From the NCBI GenBank assembly GCA_043727235.1, contig JAYSYX010000241.1, positions 1-9,926 of the forward strand: 9,926 nt of DNA. Reading direction: 5' to 3'. The notes beneath the pieces were generated by a model. The model did no database searches. It was given only the letters and a program-made list of their open reading frames with translations, and was not told the DNA's origin. The stretch is from UBA7236 sp043727235 (GTDB taxonomy: Bacteria > Bacteroidota > Bacteroidia > Chitinophagales > BACL12). Every line of letters begins with the position of its first letter. Within the stretch, counting starts at the first letter, position 1. Positions 1-6,350 of the stretch are shown here, piece after piece. The translations under genes and the position numbers were made by a program.

Positions 1-186
1 CAATTTTTACACCGACTACGGATTGAAATTATTCGTGTACCATTTTTAACTCTGGTTAGAGTGAGGAATAACGCAAAATATCGGGTTTTTGATAATTAAT
101 TATATTAATTGCGAATGATTTAAAATTCGAAAATTGCGGGAAAAAATAAATTAAAAATAGTCGCTTAAAATAAAAAACGCGGAATT

Positions 187-441
187 AATTGACAATTGAT
201 AATGCCTCCTTCGCTAAAGCTACGGTGGCTGAAATGACAATTGATAACTGGAATCTGATTCTGGATTGAAATTATATGTCTACCAGGGTTATTTTCGACA
301 AATAGAAAATTTACCATATCACTCAAAAAAAAATAATCGTTTCGATTATTTAAACGATTATTGATTATATATATAACAGCAACAAATAGGAAATGAATTT
401 TCCTCCCAACGAACTCAATTGTCAATTATCAATTGTCAATT
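187..441. repeat. 17-bp perfect inverted repeat pair with internal copy
   Basis: AATTGACAATTGATAAT at 187-203 is exactly reverse-complementary to 425-441. A shorter direct copy, TGACAATTGATAA, lies at 235-247. Between the two left-hand copies, 204-229 is an imperfect GC-richer palindrome that begins GCC and ends GGC. The arrangement resembles a small non-coding intergenic element or remnant, but no flanking target duplication is evident. The arms are themselves low in complexity, since CAATTG is palindromic, so several pairings are possible. Confidence 0.6.
325..351 (-). terminator. Probable intrinsic terminator of pgk
   Basis: Read on the minus strand, a 9-bp stem (AAATAATCG, loop AAA, CGATTATTT) runs straight into a T tract; the plus strand has nine A at 325-333. 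It lies about 100 nt beyond the pgk stop codon and in the right orientation. The stem is AT-rich and therefore weak, so the call rests mainly on the long U tract and the position. Confidence 0.5.
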
Positions 442-449
442 ATCAATTA
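415..449. repeat. 14-bp tandem repeat abutting the pgk stop codon
   Basis: The unit TCAATTGTCAATTA occurs at 415-428 and 429-442, followed by a half copy at 443-449. The array ends directly at the pgk stop codon (450-452 on the minus strand). Each unit contains the palindrome CAATTG, so transcripts could fold in several registers. Confidence 0.75.
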
Positions 450-1649
450 CTATTTCCCTTCAATTGCGAACACACCCGGCAGCACCTTTCCTTCAAAAAA
501 CTCCAACATTGCTCCGCCGCCGGTGGAAACGTAACTTACCTGATCGGATAAATTAAATTTATTTACTGCTGCTACGGAATCGCCGCCGCCTACCAGGGAG
601 TAAGCGCCATTTTTTGTGGCTTGTGCAATAGCTTTTGCAATTTGGATTGTGCCGTTGCTGAAATTTTCCATTTCAAAAACACCCATGGGACCGTTCCATA
701 AAATAGTTTTGGAGGCGAGAATTACATCGCTGAAATCTTTAATTGCTTTTTGCCCGATGTCGAGTCCCATCCATCCTTCGGGAATTTCGTGACTTTGACA
801 ATTACTTTTCATTGCTTTGTTATCAAATTTATCTCCGATAACTGAATCGAATGGCAATAAAATATTTGCACCGGTTGTTTTCGCGTTTTCCATTAATTGT
901 TTTGCGAGATCGAGTTTATCTTCTTCGCATAATGAATTTCCAATGTCGCCACCCATTGCTTTAATAAAAGTATAAGCCATTCCTCCACCAACAATTATAT
1001 GATCTGCTTTTTCCACTAATTTTTCCAATATCATAATTTTATCGGAAACTTTTGCGCCGCCAATAATTGCAGTAAATGGTTTTTCGTGATCTATCAATAT
1101 TTTATTTGCAGCATCTACTTCCGCCACTAATAAATATCCTGCCATTTTATTTTCGGGCGAATATAATTCTGCAATCATGGTTGTTGATGCATGAGCGCGA
1201 TGTGCAGTGCCGAATGCGTCGTTTATATAAATATTTCCCAACTCGCTTAATTGAATTGCAAAATCTTTATCTCCGGCTTCTTCCTCGGGATGGAAACGGA
1301 GATTTTCGAGCAACATAATTTCACCGGGTAATAAGTTTAATGCTAAATGTCGTACATCGTCGCCGATACAATCTTCGGCAAATTTTACATCCTGCCCTAT
1401 TAATTCAGATAAATGTTTTACAATATGTTTTAACGAATATTTATCCTCCGGTCCGCTTGTTGGTCTACCGAGGTGCGACATCAAAACAACAGAGCCGCCA
1501 TCCTCCAATACTTTTTTAATCGTTGGGATTGCAGCTTTTAATCTGGTGTCGTCTGTCACCTCGAATGTTGTTTTATCTAATGGAACATTAAAATCAACGC
1601 GGATTAGTGCGCGTTTTTCTTTGAAGTTGTAGTCTTTGATGGTACGCAT
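450..1649 (-). CDS. pgk: Phosphoglycerate kinase
   Basis: This cytoplasmic glycolytic enzyme transfers phosphate from 1,3-bisphosphoglycerate to ADP, giving 3-phosphoglycerate and ATP. The 399 residues match the usual 390-420 of bacterial PGKs. The N-terminal substrate domain shows RVDFNVPL (17-24), SHLGRP (58-63), LLENLRFHPEEE (113-124) and the AFGTAHRAHAS segment (145-155). The C-terminal nucleotide domain shows GGAKVSDK (197-204), GGGMA (221-225), WNGPMGVFE (318-326), GGGDS (354-358) and STGGGAMLE (375-383). The ATG start fits the family N-terminus; the leader is A-rich and has no Shine-Dalgarno. The gene follows gap on the same strand after 207 bp in which I find no TAnnTTTG element, so the two are probably co-transcribed. 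No unusual residues were noticed. Confidence 0.98.
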   Translation of the reverse strand: MRTIKDYNFKEKRALIRVDFNVPLDKTTFEVTDDTRLKAAIPTIKKVLEDGGSVVLMSHLGRPTSGPEDKYSLKHIVKHLSELIGQDVKFAEDCIGDDVRHLALNLLPGEIMLLENLRFHPEEEAGDKDFAIQLSELGNIYINDAFGTAHRAHASTTMIAELYSPENKMAGYLLVAEVDAANKILIDHEKPFTAIIGGAKVSDKIMILEKLVEKADHIIVGGGMAYTFIKAMGGDIGNSLCEEDKLDLAKQLMENAKTTGANILLPFDSVIGDKFDNKAMKSNCQSHEIPEGWMGLDIGQKAIKDFSDVILASKTILWNGPMGVFEMENFSNGTIQIAKAIAQATKNGAYSLVGGGDSVAAVNKFNLSDQVSYVSTGGGAMLEFFEGKVLPGVFAIEGK

Positions 1650-1685
1650 TTATTTTATTCTATTTAAGTTATTTATTATTAGTTG

Positions 1686-1713
1686 TTGTCTTGTGTCTTT
1701 TGTCCTATGTCTT
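1686..1713. repeat. Four 7-bp direct repeats in the gap-pgk spacer
   Basis: Four consecutive heptads follow the pattern NTGTCYT: TTGTCTT, GTGTCTT, TTGTCCT and ATGTCTT. They lie about 40 bp in front of the pgk start codon, within the gap-pgk intergenic region. The function is unknown. Confidence 0.65.
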
Positions 1714-1724
1714 GGTATAGTGTA

Positions 1725-1820
1725 TGAAGGGGCCGGAAAGACGGGAAGAGCGGTAAGGTACGCGAAGTAGTTTTTTGTTGGAATAAAAATTCACTTCCGC
1801 CCGGATGCCCCATTCCTTCA
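1725..1820. other. GC-rich patch with imperfect long-range pairing
   Basis: In a 207-bp spacer that is otherwise AT-rich, 1725-1736 (TGAAGGGGCCGG) can pair with bulges to 1801-1820, which begins CCGG and ends CCTTCA. The loop would be about 64 nt. The segment between is also G-rich on the plus strand. It may be a structured mRNA spacer between gap and pgk, but the pairing is imperfect and could be chance. Confidence 0.3.
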
Positions 1821-1846
1821 TTCTTTCATTCCTTCATTCTTTCATT
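1811..1846. repeat. 16-bp tandem repeat just after the gap stop codon
   Basis: The unit CATTCCTTCATTCTTT occurs at 1811-1826 and 1827-1842, followed by CATT. Within each unit there is an 8-9 bp sub-period (CATTCCTT, CATTCTTT). The array begins 10 bp beyond the gap stop codon, which lies at 1857-1859 on the minus strand. Confidence 0.8.
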
Positions 1847-1856
1847 TTAATATTCT

Positions 1857-2864
1857 TTAATTACCTATTTCTTTCATTTTAATAACCAGATCTGCCAGAC
1901 GACTTGAGTAACCATATTCATTATCGTACCAACCCATTACTTTTATCATATTTCCGTTTACGGCTGTTAGATCGGAATCGAAAATACAGGAGTGCGGGTC
2001 GCCAACGATGTCGATGGAAACGAGGGGTTCGGTGGTGTATGAGAGAATATTTTTAAGATAGGTATCGGCAGCTTGTTTGAAAGCTGCATTTACCGATTCG
2101 ATGGTAGCGGGTTTTAGCAGCGTGCAGGTAATATCCGTAATGGAGCCATCAGCAACAGGAACACGAATACTTGAACCACCAATTCTTCCTACTAATTCGG
2201 GGAAAGTAGCAGCAATTGCCTGAGCTGCTCCGGTGCTGGTTGGAACCATACTCAAAGCAGCAGCTCTGGCCCGGCGAAGATCTTTATGCGGAGCATCGTG
2301 CAATCTTTGGTCGGCGGTATAGGAGTGGGTGGTTGATATAAATGCATAATCTATCTCAAAATGCTCATGCAGTATCTTTATCATGGGAGCAGCACAATTG
2401 GTGGTGCAGGAGGCGTTTGAGATGATGATATCCTCTTTAAGAAGCGTGTCATCATTCACACCCAAAACGATGGTTTTTATGTCGGGGGATTTTGGTGGTG
2501 CCGACAACAATACCTTTTTAGCTCCGGATTCAACGTGCAACATTGCCGATTTCATATCGAGAAAATGTCCTGATGATTCGAGCACGAGATCGATGTTCAA
2601 ATCCTTCCAAGGGAGATTTGCCGGATCTTTTTCCGCAAAAACCTTGATTCGTTTGCCGTTTACGATCAGATCACCGCCTTCAATGTGCACTTCTCCGCTG
2701 AATTTGCGGTGAATAGAGTCATATTTAAACAGGTGAGCGAGGGTTTCCACGTCGGTAAGATCGTTGACTGCCACTACGTCAACATTATTTTTTTCGAGGA
2801 CCCTCCGAAGGAAAATCCTTCCGATACGCCCAAATCCATTGATTGCTATGCGATAGTTACTCAT
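1857..2864 (-). CDS. gap: Type I glyceraldehyde-3-phosphate dehydrogenase
   Basis: The enzyme oxidises and phosphorylates glyceraldehyde-3-phosphate to 1,3-bisphosphoglycerate, the substrate of the downstream pgk product, in the cytoplasm. The 335 residues are the normal length. The N-terminal Rossmann fold shows INGFGRIGR (8-16) and the acidic residue after strand two (N34-D35), which suggests NAD preference. The catalytic motif is ASCTTNCAAP, with nucleophile Cys153 and general base His180. The segment DQRLHDAPHKDLRRARAA (185-202) and the C-terminal WYDNEYGYS (312-320) are typical of the family. The ATG start gives the canonical N-terminus. An exact TAATTTTG element lies only 11 nt upstream, so the leader must be very short if that promoter is used. 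It is likely the first gene of a gap-pgk unit. Confidence 0.98.
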   Translation of the reverse strand: MSNYRIAINGFGRIGRIFLRRVLEKNNVDVVAVNDLTDVETLAHLFKYDSIHRKFSGEVHIEGGDLIVNGKRIKVFAEKDPANLPWKDLNIDLVLESSGHFLDMKSAMLHVESGAKKVLLSAPPKSPDIKTIVLGVNDDTLLKEDIIISNASCTTNCAAPMIKILHEHFEIDYAFISTTHSYTADQRLHDAPHKDLRRARAAALSMVPTSTGAAQAIAATFPELVGRIGGSSIRVPVADGSITDITCTLLKPATIESVNAAFKQAADTYLKNILSYTTEPLVSIDIVGDPHSCIFDSDLTAVNGNMIKVMGWYDNEYGYSSRLADLVIKMKEIGN

Positions 2865-2874
2865 AATTATACTG

Positions 2875-2882
2875 CAAAATTA
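2875..2882 (-). promoter_or_regulatory. Candidate -7 promoter element of gap
   Basis: On the minus strand this reads TAATTTTG, an exact match to the Bacteroidota -7 consensus TAnnTTTG. Only 10 nt separate it from the gap start codon, which implies a leader of a few nucleotides. The -33 element is poor: TTCTG, with 23 nt spacing instead of about 20. An exact 8-mer in AT-rich DNA is moderate evidence only. Confidence 0.5.
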
Positions 2883-2912
2883 CCGAGTTCGCGATAATTA
2901 TTTCGCAGAAAC

Positions 2913-2943
2913 TTTTACAAAATGTTTTTTTGCGCTACTTTTG
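2913..2943 (+). promoter_or_regulatory. Candidate promoter of the tRNA-Glu gene
   Basis: TACTTTTG at 2936-2943 matches TAnnTTTG exactly. TTTT at 2913-2916, 19 nt upstream, resembles the -33 TTTG. Transcription would start roughly 10 nt in front of the tRNA. The region lies back to back with the gap promoter candidate on the other strand. Confidence 0.6.
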
Positions 2944-2961
2944 CATCTCTTTTGAGAAAAC

Positions 2962-3033
2962 GGCCCGTTCATCTAGGGGTTAGGATACAAGATTTTCATT
3001 CTTGGTACAGGGGTTCGATTCCCCTACGGGCTA
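2962..3033 (+). tRNA. tRNA-Glu (anticodon TTC)
   Basis: This is a 72-nt cloverleaf. The acceptor arm GGCCCGT pairs with ACGGGCT, with a G-U at the first pair. The anticodon stem is CAAGA/TCTTG around loop TTTTCAT, giving anticodon TTC. The T arm is AGGGG, TTCGATT, CCCCT, and the discriminator base is A. CCA is not encoded, so it must be added after transcription. The gene diverges from gap and is followed after 5 nt by a strong hairpin. Confidence 0.97.
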
Positions 3034-3038
3034 CAATC

Positions 3039-3073
3039 ATCCACAAACAGTTGAATATCAATTGTTTGTGGAT
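3039..3073 (+). terminator. Hairpin after tRNA-Glu, likely terminator
   Basis: ATCCACAAACA (3039-3049) pairs perfectly with TGTTTGTGGAT (3063-3073). Inner pairs, including one G-U, extend the stem to about 16 bp around a 3-nt loop. The sequence after it is AT-rich (ATATATTTA) but lacks a clean T run. The position 5 nt after the tRNA supports a role in ending or processing its transcript. It could also act on transcripts arriving from the opposite strand. Confidence 0.6.
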
Positions 3074-3173
3074 ATATTTAAAAAAATATGTAACATTTCA
3101 CAAATTAAGTTTTTAAATTCTCGATAGCACCTCCTTCGTTTATTAGAGAGTAACAATTAAACAAAAACTTAAA

Positions 3174-4058
3174 TTAATTTATAAAAATCTTTCTTGTAAA
3201 CATTCCTTCTGATGAAATCAGAGTAACAATATAAATCCCTTGAGGTTCAGTCAATTTAATCTGTGTTAATAGATTTGTTATTCTATCAGAATAAACTTTT
3301 TTCCCAGCGATATCATAAACATGAACTTCAAGGTCACCTATTAATTCATTCAGATTTATATTTAAAGTATTTTCAAAACAGTACACAGTAGCATTTAAAA
3401 TATTATTTTCTTCGATGCCGACAGTCGTTGTATCGCCAATTGTATTTCCAGCTAAAATACCAACATCACATTTGCTTTCATATCCGTAATCTTTAATAAT
3501 TAAGGTTCTCCCTTCATCTGCAACATCACAACGGATCCATCCATAATGCAAACAGTCTTCGCTATCAATAAAACGTACTCCCAGATAATGGTCTGACACT
3601 TCAGGATACCAATAGCCACCATTATTCCAGTTTGTTCCGTCTTCTTTAAAAGTTCTAAATGCCATTCTCTGATAAAACCAATTTTGAAAACTCAAGTCTT
3701 CATTAATAGGGTCATTTGAAGATAAAGCATAAGGATAGTAGCGAGTTCCTGCTGTTGAAATATAATTTGAAACACCTGCAACAGCAGCATAATTTAGTGC
3801 GTAGGGACCAACCCAAAGTCTTTCAAGAGATAAATAACCAAACGGGAATGTATAAGTAGTGTCGGTCCAATTAAAGAACACAAAATCGTAACCTCCAAGA
3901 TCATCCATATCCAATGCAAAATAATCATCTCCCTCGCTCAAAACCACGTCAGGTTCCAGATCGGTATACACAGCTTGCCCGACAGCATCGGAATGCATCA
4001 GCAAAAAAGCTGAGGCAAATTTGCCATAGGAGATTAATTTAAGTTTATGATCGGTCAT
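3174..4058 (-). CDS. Secreted protein with type IX sorting domain
   Basis: This is a predicted T9SS cargo protein of unknown activity, 294 residues long. Residues 1-29 look like a Sec signal peptide: lysines near the start, hydrophobic FASAFLLM, and likely cleavage near VGQA. The mature part begins YTDLEPD. Residues 30-205 are rich in Tyr, Trp and Asp and end in GWIRCDVADEGRTLIIKDYG (173-192), a pattern I associate with Bacteroidota surface proteins but cannot assign to an enzyme family. A short Thr-rich linker (206-213) precedes a C-terminal domain (about 215-294) with the type A pattern: VHVYDIAGKKVYSD, then PQGIYIVTLIS, ending FTRKIFIN. This tail normally directs outer-membrane passage and surface attachment or release. 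The ATG start gives an acceptable signal peptide. No promoter element was found directly upstream, so read-through from 4149-4839 is possible. Confidence 0.85.
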   Translation of the reverse strand: MTDHKLKLISYGKFASAFLLMHSDAVGQAVYTDLEPDVVLSEGDDYFALDMDDLGGYDFVFFNWTDTTYTFPFGYLSLERLWVGPYALNYAAVAGVSNYISTAGTRYYPYALSSNDPINEDLSFQNWFYQRMAFRTFKEDGTNWNNGGYWYPEVSDHYLGVRFIDSEDCLHYGWIRCDVADEGRTLIIKDYGYESKCDVGILAGNTIGDTTTVGIEENNILNATVYCFENTLNINLNELIGDLEVHVYDIAGKKVYSDRITNLLTQIKLTEPQGIYIVTLISSEGMFTRKIFIN

Positions 4059-4148
4059 TTAGCTATTGTTTAACCAAAGGTCTGCACACTTTTTCATGTC
4101 CGGGTGAAGTGATAAACACCTGATAGATTGTAGTTCCAAGACAAAAAA

Positions 4149-4301
4149 CTACTTTATAACTGAGCTCTTTTTACTACGGATAGAAGTTTTTTTTGCTTTC
4201 AGTTTATTCATTAACTTTCTGAAATCTAGAAGTTCTTTTTCTGTCCAGGGTTTAGATTGACCGCTGAAGTCGACATTTTTAGGTTCTCTTATTAGTCCCA
4301 T
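4149..4301 (-). CDS. Small basic 50-residue protein, partner of GNAT-like gene
   Basis: I translated this frame by hand: ATG at 4301-4299, 50 codons, TAG at 4151-4149. The protein starts MGLIREPKNVDF, followed by PWTEKELLDFRKLMNKLKAK (18-37), which should form a charged amphipathic helix, and a Lys/Ser-rich tail to residue 50. It carries no signal peptide or membrane segment. The start codon lies 4 nt after the stop codon of the 4306-4839 gene, so the two are very likely translated from one message. The tight spacing and the orderly N-terminus argue for a real gene. The function is unknown; an accessory, adaptor or antitoxin-like partner of the GNAT-like protein is only a guess. Confidence 0.7.
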   Translation of the reverse strand: MGLIREPKNVDFSGQSKPWTEKELLDFRKLMNKLKAKKTSIRSKKSSVIK

Positions 4302-4305
4302 TTTA

Positions 4306-4839
4306 TTATGATTTAAAATATTTTGAAATTAGACGTAAAGCAGCGTTTGTTTCAATAAACATACGTAATCCTCGGAAATGTGTTGCACCTAATGTTTCTT
4401 CATAATGTTTAATTAACGTTGACTTAGCATCAAATGCGAGGAAACCTTGGTAACCTTTGTCTACAGAAACTTTACATGCATATGCAACAAGATTTCCAGG
4501 AACTCCCACATAAACTTTATTCTTTTGCTTATTGAACTTAGCACTTTCAATCAAATGCATAAAAATATGGTCTTGTTTATCCTCGATACTTAGGAGTCCT
4601 TGAATTATAGTTGGATTGTTAATTGTAGTAAGTTTATAAACCTCTTTTGTAGTGTCCTTTACCTCGTTACCCCAATCAAATTGCCAAGCTGTTTTTTTAA
4701 TTTGGTTAACATCATTATTAGTCATTCGAACAATTACTGTGTCAAACACTTCTCCGGTTGATGTATTCTCGATTGAATTTGTAAGCTTGTCAACTACAAA
4801 GTCAAGCCCTCGCACTACGGATTTTTTCTTACGCTCCAC
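4306..4839 (-). CDS. GNAT-like acetyltransferase family protein
   Basis: This is a 177-residue cytoplasmic protein. The C-terminal half has the order of elements expected for a GNAT fold: a strand NKVYVGVPGNLVAYACKVSV (107-126), then GYQGFLAFDAKS (129-140), a helix with HYEETLGA (145-152), and a last strand RGLRMFIET (156-164). The usual acetyl-CoA signature Q/RxxGxG/A is not clear, so CoA binding and activity are uncertain. Residues 1-70 are basic, then polar, and I do not recognise them. The start is GTG (4839-4837). A stop codon lies four codons upstream and a promoter element sits about 15 nt in front, which fixes the start. The 50-residue gene at 4149-4301 follows after 4 nt. The substrate is unknown. 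Confidence 0.72.
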   Translation of the reverse strand: MERKKKSVVRGLDFVVDKLTNSIENTSTGEVFDTVIVRMTNNDVNQIKKTAWQFDWGNEVKDTTKEVYKLTTINNPTIIQGLLSIEDKQDHIFMHLIESAKFNKQKNKVYVGVPGNLVAYACKVSVDKGYQGFLAFDAKSTLIKHYEETLGATHFRGLRMFIETNAALRLISKYFKS

Positions 4840-4854
4840 AAAAACACTTTAATA

Positions 4855-4885
4855 CAAAGTTACAAAAAAGTGAGTCCATTTAAAA
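4855..4885 (-). promoter_or_regulatory. Promoter of the GNAT-like/small protein pair
   Basis: On the minus strand TAACTTTG (4855-4862) matches TAnnTTTG exactly. TTTT at 4882-4885, 19 nt upstream, is one base from the -33 TTTG. The GTG start codon lies 15 nt beyond the -7 element, so the leader is only about 5-10 nt. Confidence 0.65.
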
Positions 4886-5050
4886 GTGATTAACTGGTGA
4901 AAATCTACTACTATTATTCATTGCCTCTATTGATTACGAATAATTATTCGGTCGGGTCTAAACAAATTTGAACATTAATTTATGCAAACTCCTCATTTTC
5001 AACATCAATTGGTTCGATAATGGTATCCTTAGGGCTACTCCTACTTTATG

Positions 5051-5094
5051 AACCTTCGCAAGTCAATTACTTGTGAAGGTTTTTGTTTTAATGT
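5051..5094 (+). terminator. Intrinsic terminator with no gene upstream
   Basis: ACCTTCGCAAGT pairs with ACTTGTGAAGGT across a 5-nt loop CAATT: 12 bp including one G-U. TTTTTGTTTT follows at once. This is a textbook plus-strand terminator. On the plus strand the nearest gene upstream is tRNA-Glu, almost 2 kb away and with its own hairpin, and all proteins between are on the minus strand. In the minus direction no T tract follows the stem, so it does not serve the lipoprotein gene well. Confidence 0.8.
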
Positions 5095-5474
5095 CCAATT
5101 GTTCATCAACATCTAGTCTAAGCCTATTTGCTACTTATAAATTTGATACATAAAAATTTACGCATTTACGCTATTATTTATTTTTTATACTTTTTTTAAT
5201 GATTCAATAAAAATTTTATTTCGGGCTGCTGATATATATGGTCAAAAATTCCAAAAATAATTAGTAGATTTTTTTCTTGATATTGACTACGAAAAATAAA
5301 AATGTATCAGGTATCAAGAAATCAAACGATGGGTTTTGGTCAATTTAGGAAAAATTACATCTACTTACTGCTTTCTTAATTTTTGACAAAGGAAATAGAC
5401 GTAACATTGGAAATCAAATGAAGATATTTGCATATCTGATTTCTGTGGTTAATGAACATTAAATATTATTACGC

Positions 5475-6350
5475 TCATCTCCCAAACGAATCATAATACT
5501 TCACTGCATGTTTTTCATACCGCTTCAACAATTCAACATTCTGTTTTTCTATATCTGTCAGGTTGCTGGTAATATTTGTGGAAACTGGCATATACCATTC
5601 CACTGCGTGGTCGAATAAAAAACGCATTTTCCTGTTTTTGAATGAATAGCCATGACGAGCATAAATTGCATTGCGCATCACTTCAAGATCTGCCTGATAC
5701 ATGTTTTCTACGTCCTTTGATTTTAATAATACTTTGGATGCATTGAATTTATAAATATCATCCGTTAAGGATTCAGCAATGCTGGAAGTGTCAGTTTCTT
5801 TGTACGTGCCATATAATCCTTCATAGGTTAGATATTCAGGAAGTTCAAGATCGGGATTGTATACAAATGTTTTGCGTTCCAGTTCATATTCTCTTTCAGT
5901 AACGGCAAGGTTTTTATCATTGGAATTCCATTTGCCGATTATTTTGTTCGAATTTGCATTGATCACAAATAAAAAACTGCCATCATATTTATCGTCGCCG
6001 GGTTCATTTGCGGAAACTTCAAATGTATTGTCATCATTTTTTTTATAGGAACCTTTAAATGGACGCATATTTCCCGCAACAATACTATGTCCGTAACAAA
6101 TATTTTCACTTAATGAATCGATGGAAATGGTAATTTTATTGGAGTACATCACATTTTTATTATCGTCATATTTGGATGCTTCAAAATATCCAACATAATA
6201 TGCTTCAATACCAAATTCATTTTTGAAAATATGTTTGTTAGTTGTATTAGAAGCTAAAGAAAAATTACTGCTTAAATTTTCAGAGGTAGTTTTTTCGTTG
6301 CTGCAGGAAACAACTAAAAGGAAAAGTGCGATAATAGAGATCTGTTTCAT
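5475..6350 (-). CDS. YARHG-domain lipoprotein
   Basis: This is a 291-residue predicted lipoprotein. The N-terminus MKQISIIALFLLVVSCSNE contains a lipobox (VVSC), with Cys16 as the lipidation site, so the protein is membrane-anchored, either in the periplasm or at the surface. Residues about 40-160 form an unrecognised, probably beta-rich region (FKGSYKKND, IIGKWNSND). The C-terminal part carries the YARHG domain: EVMRNAIYARHGYSFKNRKM (223-242), with YARHG at 230-234, followed by W252 and TDIEKQNVELLKRYEK (265-280). The domain is thought to be extracellular and its function is not established. The start codon overlaps the stop codon of the upstream DUF2306 gene in ATGA, so translation is likely coupled. 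No clear terminator follows, only an imperfect hairpin at 5410-5443. Confidence 0.88.
   Translation of the reverse strand: MKQISIIALFLLVVSCSNEKTTSENLSSNFSLASNTTNKHIFKNEFGIEAYYVGYFEASKYDDNKNVMYSNKITISIDSLSENICYGHSIVAGNMRPFKGSYKKNDDNTFEVSANEPGDDKYDGSFLFVINANSNKIIGKWNSNDKNLAVTEREYELERKTFVYNPDLELPEYLTYEGLYGTYKETDTSSIAESLTDDIYKFNASKVLLKSKDVENMYQADLEVMRNAIYARHGYSFKNRKMRFLFDHAVEWYMPVSTNITSNLTDIEKQNVELLKRYEKHAVKYYDSFGR

Larger units (their letters stand above)
1..449. other. Gene-free AT-rich region downstream of pgk
   Basis: I see no convincing gene here. The one longer open frame, on the minus strand through 165-425, reads through repeats and looks like no known protein. The region contains a probable pgk terminator (325-351), a 17-bp inverted repeat pair (187-203 and 425-441), a third partial copy at 235-247, and a 14-bp tandem repeat next to the pgk stop codon. 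A 13-bp direct repeat, GGATTGAAATTAT, occurs at 20-32 and 263-275. Positions 1-180 are plain AT-rich sequence in which I recognise nothing. Confidence 0.6.
4840..5474. other. 635-bp gene-free region with orphan terminator
   Basis: No open frame here looks coding on either strand; the longest ATG frames I followed are under 30 codons. Contents: the promoter of the GNAT-like gene (4855-4885), a perfect 14-bp palindrome CGAATAATTATTCG (4937-4950), a plus-strand terminator (5051-5094), an AT-rich stretch (5130-5300), and an imperfect hairpin (5410-5443) downstream of the lipoprotein gene. The region may hold a small RNA or the remains of a lost gene. Confidence 0.5.

Noticed and set aside
20..275. 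13-bp direct repeat GGATTGAAATTAT at 20-32 and 263-275 as a target-site duplication
   Set aside because: It does not lie at the edges of the inverted-repeat block (187-441) and no other sign of insertion joins the two copies.
165..425. 86-codon open frame on the minus strand downstream of pgk
   Set aside because: It reads through the inverted repeats and the terminator-like hairpin, is Asn/Ile/Phe-rich as expected for AT-rich non-coding DNA, and matches no family I know.
1076..2897. Plus-strand frames within pgk and gap
   Set aside because: They lie opposite two complete, well-conserved enzymes and have no protein-like character.
4059..4148. Possible gene fragment on the minus strand between the 50-residue gene and the T9SS gene
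   Set aside because: One frame reads LGTTIYQVFITSPGHEKVC before a stop, but it has no start codon, is too short to assign, and may be chance.
5138..5145. TAAATTTG, an exact -7 consensus on the plus strand
   Set aside because: No -33 element and no gene or terminator follows in a fitting place; expected by chance in AT-rich DNA.
5410..5443. Imperfect hairpin downstream of the YARHG lipoprotein gene
   Set aside because: It has a 6-nt bulge and no T tract on the minus strand, so I do not call it a terminator.
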